DNA of 64,000 bases from an uncultured Clostridia bacterium (GCA_947623585.1 CANQHA010000002.1:1-64000), one strand, 5' to 3'; positions 1-8,439 are shown, counted from the first letter of the stretch. Notes: a model not told the origin generated them from the letters alone. Translations and numbers: made by a program.

Positions 1-49
1 GACCTACTCCCTTAGCAGGGGAGCCCCTTCACCACTTGGGTATTTCTCC
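1..49 (-). tRNA. tRNA-Ser(GCT), 5' part only (cut by window edge)
   Basis: Read on the minus strand the sequence begins GGAGAAATACCCAAGTGGTG, the acceptor, T8-A9 and D-arm start of a serine tRNA, and continues into an anticodon arm with the loop CTGCTAA, so the anticodon is GCT. The long variable arm, T-arm and 3' end lie beyond base 1. The start of the acceptor stem is at base 49. Confidence 0.9.
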
Positions 50-216
50 GTGATGAAACGATAAATATTTTGAAAAAGGCGGAGAAAGAGGGATTTGAAG
101 TCGCTTTGCGACCCCTCCTGCTCGACGATGATTCAGAACATTTTGATTATACGAAAAAAAACGGCGGTTGTCAAGTACCTTTTTTAACGGCGGGCAAAAA
201 AACTTTTAGATTGCGG

Positions 217-245
217 TTGATTTTCCTCAAAAAAAGTAGTACAAT
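217..245 (+). promoter_or_regulatory. Promoter of the SLC13-type permease gene
   Basis: A -35 box TTGATT at 217-222 and a -10 box TACAAT at 240-245 are separated by 17 bp. They sit 30 bp before the permease start codon, which is right for a short leader. The stretch from 50 to 216 holds nothing else that I can support. Confidence 0.65.
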
Positions 246-274
246 GCTAATGTTTTGAAAGAAGGTCTGCTTTT

Positions 275-1408
275 ATGAACGGTTTTCTTAATAAAATCAA
301 GGATTTTGTCAAGAAAAACACGGTGATGTTCGTTGCGCTTTGCGCCGCCGCCGTAACCTCGGTGATAGTTCCGCCCGACCGGCAATATATCGGATATTTT
401 GATTTCAAGACCCTGACATGTCTTTTTTGCGTGCTTGCGGTGGTGTGCGCGCTTAAAAACGTCAATTTCTTTTATGTTCTTGCGGAGAAGATCGTCGAGT
501 GCTTCAAAAACGCCAGAATGAGCGTTCTCGCGCTCGTTTACATAACCTTTATCGGCTCGATGCTTATAGCGAACGACATGGCGCTTCTGACCTTTTTGCC
601 GCTCGGATATTTTGTTTTGAGCGCCTCGAAAAAGCGCAGGTATATGGCGTTCACATTCATAATGCAGAATATCGCGGCAAACCTCGGCGGAATGCTCACA
701 CCTTTCGGAAATCCTCAGAACCTCTATCTTTATACGAAATTCAACATTCCGGTCGGCGAATTCATGCTGATTATGGCGCCGCCGTTCTGCCTGTCTATAA
801 CGCTTATAACCGTCTGCTGCTTTATCTTCGTCAAAAACGAGCCCATGCGCTTTGAGGAGGAAAAGCTGACGCTTCAGCCCAAAAGGACCGCGCTTTATCT
901 TTTGCTTTTTGCCTTGGCGATAGCAATCGTTTTTCGCGGAATACCATACTGGATAGGGCTGATAGTTATTCCGGCGGTGCTTTTGTTTGCCGATCGAAAA
1001 GCCCTCGCGATGGTGGATTATCCGCTGCTTCTGACCTTTGTGTTCTTCTTTATTTTTGCGGGGAATATGGCGAGGATAGAAGCGGTGCGGGCGTTCTTCT
1101 CAACGCTTCTTGAGCACAGCACGCTTCTTTTCAGCGTCATCTCTTGCCAGTTCATCTCAAACGTCCCCTCGGCGATACTTCTCTCGCAGTTCACCGACAA
1201 CTACCCCGACCTTCTTGTCGGCGTAAACATCGGCGGCATCGGCACACTGATAGCCTCGCTGGCGTCGCTGATAACCTTCCGCGAGTATACTAAGCACCAC
1301 CCGCACCACGCGGTGTATTATGTCGGCTATTTCTCGGCGTTCAATTTTGCGTTTTTGATAATTCTGCTGGTGTTTATGTTCGCGCTGAAAGGCTTGGGGC
1401 TGAGGTGA
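275..1408 (+). CDS. SLC13/CitT-like (ArsB/NhaD superfamily) permease
   Basis: A 377-residue polytopic membrane protein of the ion transporter superfamily that includes citrate/dicarboxylate and arsenite/Na+ carriers. About ten hydrophobic segments are visible. A central motif around residues 145-152 reads LTPFGNPQN, matching the GNPQN-type hairpin of this superfamily, and a second conserved loop (SNVPSAILLS) occurs near residue 300, giving the inverted two-fold arrangement. The start is the first ATG after an AGAAGG ribosome binding site with its own promoter at 217. It stands alone, followed by a repeat-rich gap and a convergent gene. The substrate cannot be read from sequence: dicarboxylate, citrate or another anion are all possible. 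At 377 residues it is somewhat short for the family, but both core repeats appear complete. Confidence 0.8.
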   Translation: MNGFLNKIKDFVKKNTVMFVALCAAAVTSVIVPPDRQYIGYFDFKTLTCLFCVLAVVCALKNVNFFYVLAEKIVECFKNARMSVLALVYITFIGSMLIANDMALLTFLPLGYFVLSASKKRRYMAFTFIMQNIAANLGGMLTPFGNPQNLYLYTKFNIPVGEFMLIMAPPFCLSITLITVCCFIFVKNEPMRFEEEKLTLQPKRTALYLLLFALAIAIVFRGIPYWIGLIVIPAVLLFADRKALAMVDYPLLLTFVFFFIFAGNMARIEAVRAFFSTLLEHSTLLFSVISCQFISNVPSAILLSQFTDNYPDLLVGVNIGGIGTLIASLASLITFREYTKHHPHHAVYYVGYFSAFNFAFLIILLVFMFALKGLGLR

Positions 1409-1457
1409 GGGGCGACTTGGTGAGGTTGGCATACATTTTGGGGCCATGAGAGGGGGA

Positions 1458-1571
1458 AAGGTATTCATCTTACCCGCTGTTGCAAAGTAGTCGCAGCGCA
1501 AAGCTGGCGAGGTGAGGATTTATACCTGCGTTTGGCGAGAGCCGGACTGAGTGGGGAAAAGGTATTCAATC
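1458..1571. repeat. Outer module of the palindromic repeat family
   Basis: This stretch between GGTATTCATCTTACCCGC and a second AAAAGGTATTC at about 1562 is, as reverse complement, clearly similar to 37302-37412 (shared blocks include CCCCACTCAG and CGCAGGTATAAAT). It therefore seems to be a longer outer unit that can accompany the core element. The ORFs of the track here are not coding. Between 1572 and 1800 another AGGTATTC boundary occurs near 1735; the rest of that stretch is unassigned. Confidence 0.6.
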
Positions 1572-1800
1572 GCTCCATCTTGCGATGGCAACAGAAGCTG
1601 GTTTTGCAGCCAATCGGACTTTCGCCGCCATGCCGAATAGGCGGCTCGTCCTCTTGGACAAAACCCCGCGTCTGTGCGAGGCGCCCCTGCGGGTTTTGTG
1701 CGCATGGAGCGTTCAGGGGCATAGCGTGGAAGAAAAGGTATTCATCGTTGCCGGCTTGCCGCATTATACATACTTTCTGCGGGCGACGAACCAACCTGTT

Positions 1801-2026
1801 AAAAGGTATTCAATCGCTCCCTCTTTCGAGGGAGTGATTTCATACTATTTTAAATCACCCCACCCCCCCGCCGAGGTTTTGTAGTGAAGCACTACATGGT
1901 ACCGCCCCCGCCCCTCGAGGGGCGGGGGCGTCGATATGTGTTCCTCCACGCAGGCAACATACCAGGGGTGGGGTGATAAACGATAGTATCCATATTTTCC
2001 GGCAGAGGAAAATATGGATACCTTTT
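1801..2026. repeat. Palindromic element copy 1 (226 bp)
   Basis: Begins AAAAGGTATTC and ends GGATACCTTTT. The left-end hairpin has the stem CTCCCTC/GAGGGAG, the right-end hairpin CCATATTTTCC/GGAAAATATGG. Inside lie CACCCCACCCC and GGGGTGGGGTG, which pair, and a central perfect palindrome GCCCCTCGAGGGGC extended by C and G runs. A small GTAGTG/CACTAC hairpin sits in the left spacer, shared with copy 4. It lies between two convergent genes. Confidence 0.85.
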
Positions 2027-2123
2027 AAGCGGCTGTTCAAGCTCCGCAGAAAGTATGAAAATGCAGCAAGTCATATGCTTGCGGCCGGCGCTGCTGCGGG
2101 GAAGATGGACACCTTTTCCCCGC
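2027..2123. repeat. Flank module shared with copy 2
   Basis: AGCGGCTGTTCAAGCTCCGC and the following 60-odd bases are nearly identical to 8701-8790, directly right of copy 2. The module ends in a GCGGGGAA/TTCCCCGC hairpin at 2096-2123 that resembles the end hairpins of the element. It shows that the repeated unit of copies 1 and 2 is longer than the core. Confidence 0.75.
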
Positions 2124-2151
2124 CCATTCGCAGCCTAAATATCCTTCCCTT

Positions 2152-2709
2152 TCAACCGTTTTTCAGCATCTCTCTCGCCCTGAGAATGGCGAGCTGAGTC
2201 TTGGCGTCGGGAATTTCGTTTGAAAGCACCATTTGGCAGGCTTTTTCAAAGGGGAGCTTCACAACGTCGATAAATTCCTCGGGGTCAAGGCTTTGGCTCG
2301 AAAAGCTGAGCCCCCGCGCAAGGTACATATAGATGACCTCGGTGTCATAGGCGACCGTCGGGCTGAGGCTGCCGATGGGTATTATCTCTTCCGCAACGGC
2401 GCCGATCTCCTCTTTAAGCTCGCGGACGCCGCATTCAAGCGGGTCTTCGCCCTTTTCGATCTTCCCTGCGGGGATCTCGAGCAGCACCTTGCCGAAAGGA
2501 TATCTGAACTGCCTGACCATATAGATATCGCCGTTTTTGTCGATCGGCAGAACGCAGACCCCGCCCGGGTGCTTGATAACCTCGCGGATAGCCGTTTTTC
2601 CGTTTTCGAGCAGCACCCTGTCGCGATACAGCTTTACCACTATGCCGTCGAATACCTGCTCGCTTGAAAGCGTTTTTTCAAAAAGATGCTCGTTTTCCTT
2701 TTCAGTCAT
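2152..2709 (-). CDS. NUDIX hydrolase, ADP-ribose pyrophosphatase type
   Basis: A 185-residue NUDIX protein. The NUDIX box, G-x5-E-x7-REUxEExGU, spans residues 82-104 (GKIEKGED...RELKEEIGA) and binds the catalytic Mg2+ ions. The upstream part (VLPIDKNG, VRQFRYPFGK, LLEIPAGK) matches the ADP-ribose pyrophosphatase subgroup, which splits ADP-ribose into AMP and ribose 5-phosphate in the cytosol. The track starts at a GTG three codons earlier, but the ATG at 2709 has the better ribosome binding site (GGAG, 8 nt before it), so I use that. It follows lexA with a 13-nt gap, so the two are probably co-transcribed with murC. The exact substrate is inferred from the subgroup. Confidence 0.88.
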   Translation of the reverse strand: MTEKENEHLFEKTLSSEQVFDGIVVKLYRDRVLLENGKTAIREVIKHPGGVCVLPIDKNGDIYMVRQFRYPFGKVLLEIPAGKIEKGEDPLECGVRELKEEIGAVAEEIIPIGSLSPTVAYDTEVIYMYLARGLSFSSQSLDPEEFIDVVKLPFEKACQMVLSNEIPDAKTQLAILRAREMLKNG

Positions 2710-2722
2710 TTTTGTCACTCCG

Positions 2723-3313
2723 TCAGTCTATGTATCTCATTACCGCAACGACCCTGCCGACGATAGACACCTCGTCGAGGATTATCGGCTCCATTGAATC
2801 GTTTTCGGGCTGAAGCCTGAAATGTCCGTTCTCACGGTAAAAGCGCTTCACCGTGGCTTCTCCCTCCGAGGTCAGCGCAACGACTATCTCGCCGTTCTCG
2901 GCAACCGGCGTCTGCTCGACGATGACCGTATCGCCGTCAAGAATCGCGGCGTTTATCATTGATTCTCCCCGAACCTTGAGCGCAAAAAGCTCGCCGTCAT
3001 AGTGCTTTTTCGGTTTGAAGCCGATGTGCCCCTCGACCTGCTCGATGGCGGTGATAGGCGTTCCGGCGGTCACCGTGCCGAGCACCGGCACCTGAACCGT
3101 TTCTCCTCCGCAAAGGCGTATCGCGCGGTTGAGGTTTTCGCCCTGCTTCTCGATAAGCCCCGCTTCAACAAGGCGGTTTATGCTTGCGTGCGCGGTCGAG
3201 GTCGAGCTTATTCCGAACTCGGCGCAGATCTCTCTCACCGAGGGGACAAAGCCCTCTCCTATCCTGCTTCTGATGTAATTGTAAATACTGCGGTCTCTTT
3301 CGCTGAGTTTCAT
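2723..3313 (-). CDS. lexA: LexA repressor
   Basis: SOS repressor of 196 residues. Residues 1-65 form the winged helix that binds operators (VPSVREICAEFGISS includes the recognition helix). The C-terminal half is the S24 latent protease: the cleavage site is Ala83-Gly84 (VTAGTP), the catalytic serine Ser118 (RGESM) and the lysine Lys156 (ATVKRF). All key residues are present, so RecA-stimulated self-cleavage should work. A GGGGAGGAG ribosome binding site precedes the ATG. It lies 35 nt after murC and 13 nt before a NUDIX gene, an unusual operon setting for lexA. I see no clear CGAAC-N4-GTTCG box just upstream, so autoregulation here is uncertain or the operator has diverged. Confidence 0.95.
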   Translation of the reverse strand: MKLSERDRSIYNYIRSRIGEGFVPSVREICAEFGISSTSTAHASINRLVEAGLIEKQGENLNRAIRLCGGETVQVPVLGTVTAGTPITAIEQVEGHIGFKPKKHYDGELFALKVRGESMINAAILDGDTVIVEQTPVAENGEIVVALTSEGEATVKRFYRENGHFRLQPENDSMEPIILDEVSIVGRVVAVMRYID

Positions 3314-3348
3314 AATGCTCCTCCCCGTCGGATTCTATCGCCATTTTA

Positions 3349-4719
3349 TCACACTTCAAGCTCTTTTGCAAGCTGTTTTGCGACTTTATATATGTCTCCG
3401 CAGCCGAGAGTTATAACAAGGTCTCCCGCTCTGACCTCTTTTTTGAGAAACTCCACGCACTCCGAAAAAGTCGGCGTCAAGGTGCAGTTGGGGGTTATCT
3501 CGGCAAGGTCCTTTGAGCTGACTCCGTAGGTATTCTTCTCTCTTGAACCCATTATCTCGGTCAGAACGACCTCGTCGGCATTTGATAGCGCCGCGGCAAA
3601 ATCTTTCATAAGCCTGAACGTCCTCGAATATGTGAACGGCTGGTGGACCGCTATTATCCTCTTGAAATCAAGCTCCTTGGCCGCCCCGAGGGTCGCCGCT
3701 ATCTCGGCGGGGTGATGAGCATAGTCGTCGCATATCGTAACGCCGTTTACCTCGGCTATCTTTTCAAATCTTCTGAGCGCCCCGCGGAATTTCGCTATTC
3801 CTCTTGCGGCGACGTCTGCCGGCACGCCTGCCGAACGTGCGGCGGCAAAAGCCGCGACCGCGTTTAAAACGTTGTGCCTGCCGGGAACGTGTATCTCGGT
3901 GCCGACCTGCTTTTCGCCCTTATAATAAATGTCGAACTTAGTCACAAGCCCCGAGCTTGAGGTGACGACCGGATAATAGTCGCCCTCGCTGCCCTTTGAG
4001 AAGGTTATCCTCTCTTTTATATCCGCCCGCGCCATGGCGTCGGCGGTGTTTTTGTCTCCGACGTTATATATCACGCACCTTGTCGTCGACGAGGCGAACT
4101 TTGCAAAGGAATTTTCAAGGTTTTCGAGCGTCTTGAAATATTCCATGTGGTCCTCGTCGATGTTTAAAACAACGGCGGTGTCGGGCGACAGCTTCAAAAA
4201 GGTGTCTACGAACTCGTCGGCCTCGCAGACCATAGTGCCCGAGCTTCCGACTCTTCCCGAACCGCCGATTATCGGCAGCTTTCCGCCGATAACGCAGCCG
4301 AAATCGTCGCCGTACTCATGAAGAATAGTCGCTATCATCGAGGTCGTGGTGGTCTTTCCGTGCGTTCCGCAAACGCATATCGCGTTGTCATACCAAGTTG
4401 TGACCAGCCCCAAAAGGTCCTTTCTTTCAAGAACCGGCACCCCCGAGGCACGCGCCGCGATAAGCTCGGGGTTATCCGCCATTATCGCCGAGGTGTGAAC
4501 GATAAGCTCGGCCCCCTCGATATTCTCGGCCCGCTGACCCATAAAGACCGGTATGCCCATTTTTCGCACCAAATCGAGCGTTTCGGTCTCGTTGTTGTCA
4601 GACCCGGTCAGGCTGAAGCCCTTTTGGTGGAGTATCTGCGCGAGCGGGAACATCCCGCTGCCGCCGATGCCGATAAAATGGATCCTCTTTTTTCCCTCAA
4701 GAATACTTTTATCCGTCAT
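3349..4719 (-). CDS. murC: UDP-N-acetylmuramate--L-alanine ligase
   Basis: Cytosolic Mur ligase that adds L-alanine to UDP-MurNAc with ATP, the first amino acid of the peptidoglycan stem peptide. The 456 residues show the usual three domains: an N-terminal UDP-binding Rossmann fold with the MurC signature HFIGIGGSGM (residues 14-23), a central ATPase domain with P-loop GTHGKTTT (118-125), and a C-terminal ligand domain with DDYAHHPAEI. Length is normal. The ATG follows an AGAGGGTGAT site. It appears to be the first gene of a murC-lexA-NUDIX transcript and is divergent from spoVG, with only 141 bp between the starts. That gap is AT-rich, with a TATAAT-like box on the minus strand but no convincing -35. 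Confidence 0.96.
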   Translation of the reverse strand: MTDKSILEGKKRIHFIGIGGSGMFPLAQILHQKGFSLTGSDNNETETLDLVRKMGIPVFMGQRAENIEGAELIVHTSAIMADNPELIAARASGVPVLERKDLLGLVTTWYDNAICVCGTHGKTTTTSMIATILHEYGDDFGCVIGGKLPIIGGSGRVGSSGTMVCEADEFVDTFLKLSPDTAVVLNIDEDHMEYFKTLENLENSFAKFASSTTRCVIYNVGDKNTADAMARADIKERITFSKGSEGDYYPVVTSSSGLVTKFDIYYKGEKQVGTEIHVPGRHNVLNAVAAFAAARSAGVPADVAARGIAKFRGALRRFEKIAEVNGVTICDDYAHHPAEIAATLGAAKELDFKRIIAVHQPFTYSRTFRLMKDFAAALSNADEVVLTEIMGSREKNTYGVSSKDLAEITPNCTLTPTFSECVEFLKKEVRAGDLVITLGCGDIYKVAKQLAKELEV

Positions 4720-4860
4720 AAAATATCACCCTCTGTATTATTTCGCAATAATATTATATACTGTAATTTCAAATATAAGCAGCGCGCGGTATATTTTTTG
4801 CCTTTTCTGCCAAAAATAACAATGCAAACCTCAGCATGATTTCACCGAAAGGAGATCAAA

Positions 4861-5133
4861 ATGACAATCACAAACATCAAGGTAAGAAAAATCATTCCGG
4901 AGGGCAGGCTTAAAGGCATTATCAGCGTGACCTTCGACGACGCTTTCGCGGTGCACGACATCAAGGTCGTTCAGGGCGACGACCGCCTTTTCGTCGCGAT
5001 GCCCTCGCGCAGGGACGATTCGGGGGCGTTCAGAGATATCGTTCACCCGATATCGACCGAGGCGAGAGAAAAGATCGAGGGCGAGATACTCTCGGCATAT
5101 TACCGCGCTCTTTCAGAAGCGGCGCCGAGCTGA
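4861..5133 (+). CDS. spoVG: SpoVG family RNA/DNA-binding regulator
   Basis: A 90-residue protein covering the whole SpoVG domain: MTITNIKVRKI at the start, the FDDAFAVHDIKV strand pair, and the conserved FVAMPSRRDDSG and FRDIVHPI segments. SpoVG is a small regulator that binds nucleic acids; in Bacillus it affects spore cortex and septation, in other Firmicutes capsule and virulence genes. A strong GAAAGGAG site lies 7 nt before the ATG. The gene is single, followed by a hairpin shared with the convergent NUDIX gene. Its presence supports a Firmicute origin but does not prove sporulation. Confidence 0.96.
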   Translation: MTITNIKVRKIIPEGRLKGIISVTFDDAFAVHDIKVVQGDDRLFVAMPSRRDDSGAFRDIVHPISTEAREKIEGEILSAYYRALSEAAPS

Positions 5134-5150
5134 TCGCCCGAAAAACGCAG

Positions 5151-5205
5151 AAGTCAGACGACAGAATTTCCCCGAAAAGGGGATTTCTGACCTCTGACTT
5201 TTTTG
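5151..5205. terminator. Bidirectional terminator between spoVG and the Ap4A NUDIX gene
   Basis: Outer arms AAGTCAG (5151-5157) and CTGACTT (5194-5200) enclose an inner CCCC/GGGG stem with a GAAAA loop. A T-run follows on the plus side (CTTTTTTGC) and a shorter one on the minus side. It fits termination from both convergent genes. The AGTCAGA motif recurs near 13495 and 23415. Confidence 0.7.
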
Positions 5206-5206
5206 C

Positions 5207-5611
5207 TTAAACGATTACTGCCCGCGCTTTGCTGACAATGCTTTTGTCGTTTTCATAGGTCAATACCGTCTGCGCTCTGTCGATCTCGATCCAGCGGATA
5301 TCTGCTATCTCCTCCTCCTGCGGAACGTAATCGGTGTTTTTTGCTTTAGCAAGAAAATAAACGACTACTTTCTGAGTGCCGCGCTTGGGGGAATATGAGA
5401 CGGTCTCGCGGAAGCTGGTGTCGATAATAACGTCGATCCCGGTCTCCTCAAGGATCTCGCGATGCGCAGTCTGAACTTCGGTCTCTCCCGCTTCGACATG
5501 ACCCTTCGGGAAAGACCAGTGCCCGCTGTTTACGTGTTTGATGAGCAGTATTTCGGTATTGCCGTGAAACTTGCGGTAAACTATCGCACCGCAGGATTTT
5601 TCGTGCAACAT
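5207..5611 (-). CDS. NUDIX hydrolase, bis(5'-nucleosyl)-tetraphosphatase (Ap4A) type
   Basis: A 134-residue single-domain NUDIX enzyme. The box starts at Gly37 (GHVEAGETEVQTAHREILEETGI) with all metal-binding glutamates. The N-terminus (EKSCGAIVYRKF, LLIKHVNSGHWSFPKGH) is typical of the asymmetric Ap4A hydrolases, which cut diadenosine tetraphosphate to ATP and AMP and so clear alarmone-like by-products of tRNA synthetases. Length is normal for the group. A good promoter lies 56-84 bp upstream (5667-5695), and a weak AAAGG site precedes the ATG. It is a single gene. Some homologues instead act as RNA pyrophosphohydrolases, which I cannot exclude. Confidence 0.88.
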   Translation of the reverse strand: MLHEKSCGAIVYRKFHGNTEILLIKHVNSGHWSFPKGHVEAGETEVQTAHREILEETGIDVIIDTSFRETVSYSPKRGTQKVVVYFLAKAKNTDYVPQEEEIADIRWIEIDRAQTVLTYENDKSIVSKARAVIV

Positions 5612-5666
5612 CTTGTTTTGCCTTTCTTGCAGCCGCTCTGTGACTGCTATGGTAATATTCGTTCAT

Positions 5667-5695
5667 ATTATATCACAATGCCGCAAATATTGCAA
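5667..5695 (-). promoter_or_regulatory. Promoter of the Ap4A NUDIX gene
   Basis: On the minus strand TTGCAA (5690-5695), 17 bp and TATAAT (5667-5672), with TGA just before the -10 box (extended -10). The remainder of the 366-bp gap 5612-5977 is AT-rich and holds only this and the opposite promoter at 5861. Confidence 0.75.
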
Positions 5696-5860
5696 CTGTT
5701 TTTGAAAGAAAATTGGCGCTTTGTAAAAATTTTCCGCAATCAAAGCGTCGATATTTTTTGCACCACGGAAGATTTTTCTGAAAAACTTGCACGAAGTCAT
5801 GAATTTTTGTGCGAATTGTGTTTTTTGAGAAGACTTTTGATGACATTTTCTTTTAAAATA

Positions 5861-5889
5861 TTTACAATTTCTAAAGATTCTGATACAAT
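5861..5889 (+). promoter_or_regulatory. Promoter of the HTH-kinase unit
   Basis: TTTACA (5861-5866), 17 bp, TACAAT (5884-5889), with an extended TGA before the -10 box. The start codon of the HTH gene is 89 bp further on, leaving an 80-base leader in which I see no riboswitch-like structure. Confidence 0.7.
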
Positions 5890-5977
5890 TAAAATGATTT
5901 TATGCATTTGAATTTCGGCGCTTTTCACCGCCGCAAAATCGGCAGAGCTTATAAAATTTTTTGTCAGGCGATTTGAA

Positions 5978-6424
5978 ATGAACGAACCAAAATCAAAGCT
6001 CAGGACCACGCAGCTCCTGACGATGATAAGAAAAACAAGCAATTTTTCGCGAGTGGACAAGGCTATTCACGATTCTTCCGAGCCGGCGGAATTCTGCCAT
6101 TATCTTTATGAGCTGATGTCTGAAAAAGACCTCAAGGCGAAGGACATTGTGAACGAAGCCGGAATGGAACGCTCGTATTTTTATCATATTCTGAGCGGCA
6201 AAAAGATACCCTCGCGAAACATCGTCATAAGGATCGGCCTTTGCATGAGCGTCTCTTTAAACGAGATGAACAAGATGCTGCTTTTGTCTCAGCAGGGCAC
6301 CCTTTACCCGAAAATAAGGCGGGACGCCGCGATAATTTACTGCATAGACAAAAAATATTCCATGAGCGAAACAAACGACTTTCTGACCCGGCTCGGCGAA
6401 GCCCCTCTTTATAAGGAAATGTGA
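5978..6424 (+). CDS. Helix-turn-helix (XRE-like) protein paired with a receptor kinase
   Basis: A 148-residue cytosolic protein. Residues 45-80 read as a lambda-repressor-type helix-turn-helix (DLKAKDIVNEAG, MERSYFYHILSGKK with IPSRN after it), so DNA binding is likely. The rest is helical and I do not recognise it. The start is the first possible ATG after an in-frame stop; its ribosome binding site is weak. The stop codon lies 2 nt before the ATG of the kinase gene, so the two are tightly coupled. I infer that the HTH protein is a partner or phosphorylation target of the kinase and may control their own promoter. The DNA target is unknown. Confidence 0.7.
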   Translation: MNEPKSKLRTTQLLTMIRKTSNFSRVDKAIHDSSEPAEFCHYLYELMSEKDLKAKDIVNEAGMERSYFYHILSGKKIPSRNIVIRIGLCMSVSLNEMNKMLLLSQQGTLYPKIRRDAAIIYCIDKKYSMSETNDFLTRLGEAPLYKEM

Positions 6425-6426
6425 CC

Positions 6427-8439
6427 ATGAACGATATCGACCTATTCAAAGAACCCGAGATCGAGCTCGAGATACCTAAGCAGCTCGAAGAAAACCACTA
6501 TACCGTCACGAGCTGCCTTAAAATCGACGACGGATATTCCGCCTATACGATGACTTCGGAGCACGGGCGGAAGGTTTTGCTGAAAAAAGCGACCGACCCG
6601 GTGATTTCGATCTCGCTGGCAAACGAGAAAAAGCTGCTCGATATAATCCATCAGCAAGAAAACAAGCGGCTCGCCGACACTTTTCCTCAGGCGGGCTTTT
6701 TCAGTTCGGAAGGCGACACCGCATGGTATATGCGCGACTTCATCTCGGGCAGCACGCTCTCAGAGCTTTGCGAGCAAAACATTAAAGCGCCCGGGCTTTC
6801 AAGGCAGCGAGCGCTCGACTATGTTATTCAGGTCGCCGAGCTGCTCGACTTTCTGCACGGGCTCGAGCCGCCGATAATACACCGCGACATCAAGCCGCAG
6901 AACGTCGTTGTTGACAGCGAGGGAGTGTGCCACCTCATCGACCTCGGCATATCTCGGATATGGTCGGGCGGCAAGGGCGAGGACACCGTTGTTATGGGCA
7001 CAAAAAGCACCATGCCTCCCGAGCAGTTCGGTTATAGACAGACCGACGGGCGAAGCGATATTTATTCGGTCGGAGTGCTGCTCTATTACTGCCTGACCGG
7101 AGATTATAACGTCGAGGGCAACCTTTCGGAGCTTGACGGCGACCTCAGAGAAATAATCGAAAAGGCGACGAAATTTGACCCGAGCCAGCGATATCAGACC
7201 GCACGAGAAATGCTCTCGGAGCTTTTGCGGGCAAGATACGGCGCTCTTTTGACCCCTCCCGAAGAAAAGAAGCCGCGCATGAAAAAGCGGTTCGCGCTGG
7301 GCGTCGCTTTGACGGCGGTCTTGTCGGCCGCGGTGATGTTTTTCGCATACCCATATGTCGCGGGGCTGTTCTCAAAAAGACCGGTGCCTATCTATGAGAC
7401 GGTATATGAATTTTCCGATCCTTTCATTGAGCAGATAGTTCGCGACAAGCTCGGCATACCCGAGGACGAGCCGATCTTTATGAGCGATCTTGCCAAAATA
7501 ACCGAGATCGCGGTCTTCGGAAAGAAGCCTTATGAGACCTACAAGGACTTCCTGTTTTACGATCAGGGCAGGCTTGATATCTCGGACTATGAAATCAAGA
7601 TGTCGGGTATCACCGCTCAGCAGGGCGACATTGATTCGCTCGAAGATCTCACCTATATGCCGAACCTGCACATCCTCTGCCTTTACAATCAAAAGCTGTC
7701 GGATATCTCGGCGATAAAGCACCTCGGGATAACTTCTCTTGAAATAGGCTATTGCCCGATAACCGACTTTTCACCCATCGGCGAGTGTGTGTCGATATCG
7801 TCTCTCACCCTCACCTGCATGGATACCCTCGACGACATTTCTTTCATTGAAGATCTTCAGAATCTCAGCTCGCTGAACATCGCTTTCACCAACGTTTCGG
7901 ATATTTCGCCGATCGCCGGAAAGAATATCTCAAGCGTGTCGGTGAGGGGCTGCAAAAGGCTTACGGATTTCTCGCCCTTGACCCAAACGAGATACGGCGT
8001 TGCGCTTTTGAGCTTAAGTTACAGCGAAGCTGCTCTTGAACAAATAAAAGGCGTCAACACCACGATGATGACGCTTTCATATGACGACGACAGCGCCGAG
8101 GAGATATCGTTTGAGGGCCTTGAAAGCGGCTTCGAGGACTTGCAGCACCTCTGCGTTTACGGCAGCTTGGCCACCGAGCTTGAGGTCAGATTCCCCGAAA
8201 AAATGAACCTGCCGAAGCTCGAAAAGATAGAATTCAACGGCACCGCGTGCATCGTCATCAACGATTTTTCGCCGCTCGAATGCCTCGAGGCGCTGAACAC
8301 CCTCGAATTCATGTGGATAAAGCGCTCAAGCTGCTTGGGACTCGATAAGATCCCGAACCTTCAAACCGTGCGCTGCTCGTCCGAGCAAAAGGGCATCATC
8401 AGCGTGATGTATCCCGATAACGGCTGGACGGTGGAGTGA
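6427..8439 (+). CDS. Transmembrane Ser/Thr protein kinase with leucine-rich-repeat ectodomain
   Basis: A 670-residue receptor-like kinase. The N-terminal kinase domain (about residues 25-270) has a probable ATP-binding lysine at 53-54 (VLLKKA), the catalytic loop HRDIKPQN (152-159), a DLG in place of DFG (172-174), and PPEQFGY for the APE region. The glycine-rich loop is poorly conserved (LKIDDGYSAY). A basic stop-transfer patch and a single membrane helix follow at 289-311. Residues 390-665, outside the cell by the usual topology, contain leucine-rich-type repeats (LHILCLYNQKLSDISAI, ITSLEIGYCPITDFSPI, LSSLNIAFTNVSDISPI). The track's GTG at 6421 overlaps the HTH gene; the ATG at 6427 sits better behind AAGGAA. 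PASTA repeats of PknB kinases are absent, so the signal is probably a protein or glycan ligand (inference). Confidence 0.88.
   Translation: MNDIDLFKEPEIELEIPKQLEENHYTVTSCLKIDDGYSAYTMTSEHGRKVLLKKATDPVISISLANEKKLLDIIHQQENKRLADTFPQAGFFSSEGDTAWYMRDFISGSTLSELCEQNIKAPGLSRQRALDYVIQVAELLDFLHGLEPPIIHRDIKPQNVVVDSEGVCHLIDLGISRIWSGGKGEDTVVMGTKSTMPPEQFGYRQTDGRSDIYSVGVLLYYCLTGDYNVEGNLSELDGDLREIIEKATKFDPSQRYQTAREMLSELLRARYGALLTPPEEKKPRMKKRFALGVALTAVLSAAVMFFAYPYVAGLFSKRPVPIYETVYEFSDPFIEQIVRDKLGIPEDEPIFMSDLAKITEIAVFGKKPYETYKDFLFYDQGRLDISDYEIKMSGITAQQGDIDSLEDLTYMPNLHILCLYNQKLSDISAIKHLGITSLEIGYCPITDFSPIGECVSISSLTLTCMDTLDDISFIEDLQNLSSLNIAFTNVSDISPIAGKNISSVSVRGCKRLTDFSPLTQTRYGVALLSLSYSEAALEQIKGVNTTMMTLSYDDDSAEEISFEGLESGFEDLQHLCVYGSLATELEVRFPEKMNLPKLEKIEFNGTACIVINDFSPLECLEALNTLEFMWIKRSSCLGLDKIPNLQTVRCSSEQKGIISVMYPDNGWTVE

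Noticed and set aside
70-258. 62-aa ORF before the SLC13-type gene
   Set aside because: No ribosome binding site, overlaps the promoter at 217-245, and the translation has no recognisable features.
1465-2197. ORFs of 60-109 aa in the repeat-rich gap on both strands
   Set aside because: They run through the palindromic repeats, occur equally on both strands and lack start signals.
3314-3348. LexA operator (SOS box) before lexA
   Set aside because: The 35-bp gap to murC has no CGAAC-N4-GTTCG-like palindrome; an operator before murC was also not evident.
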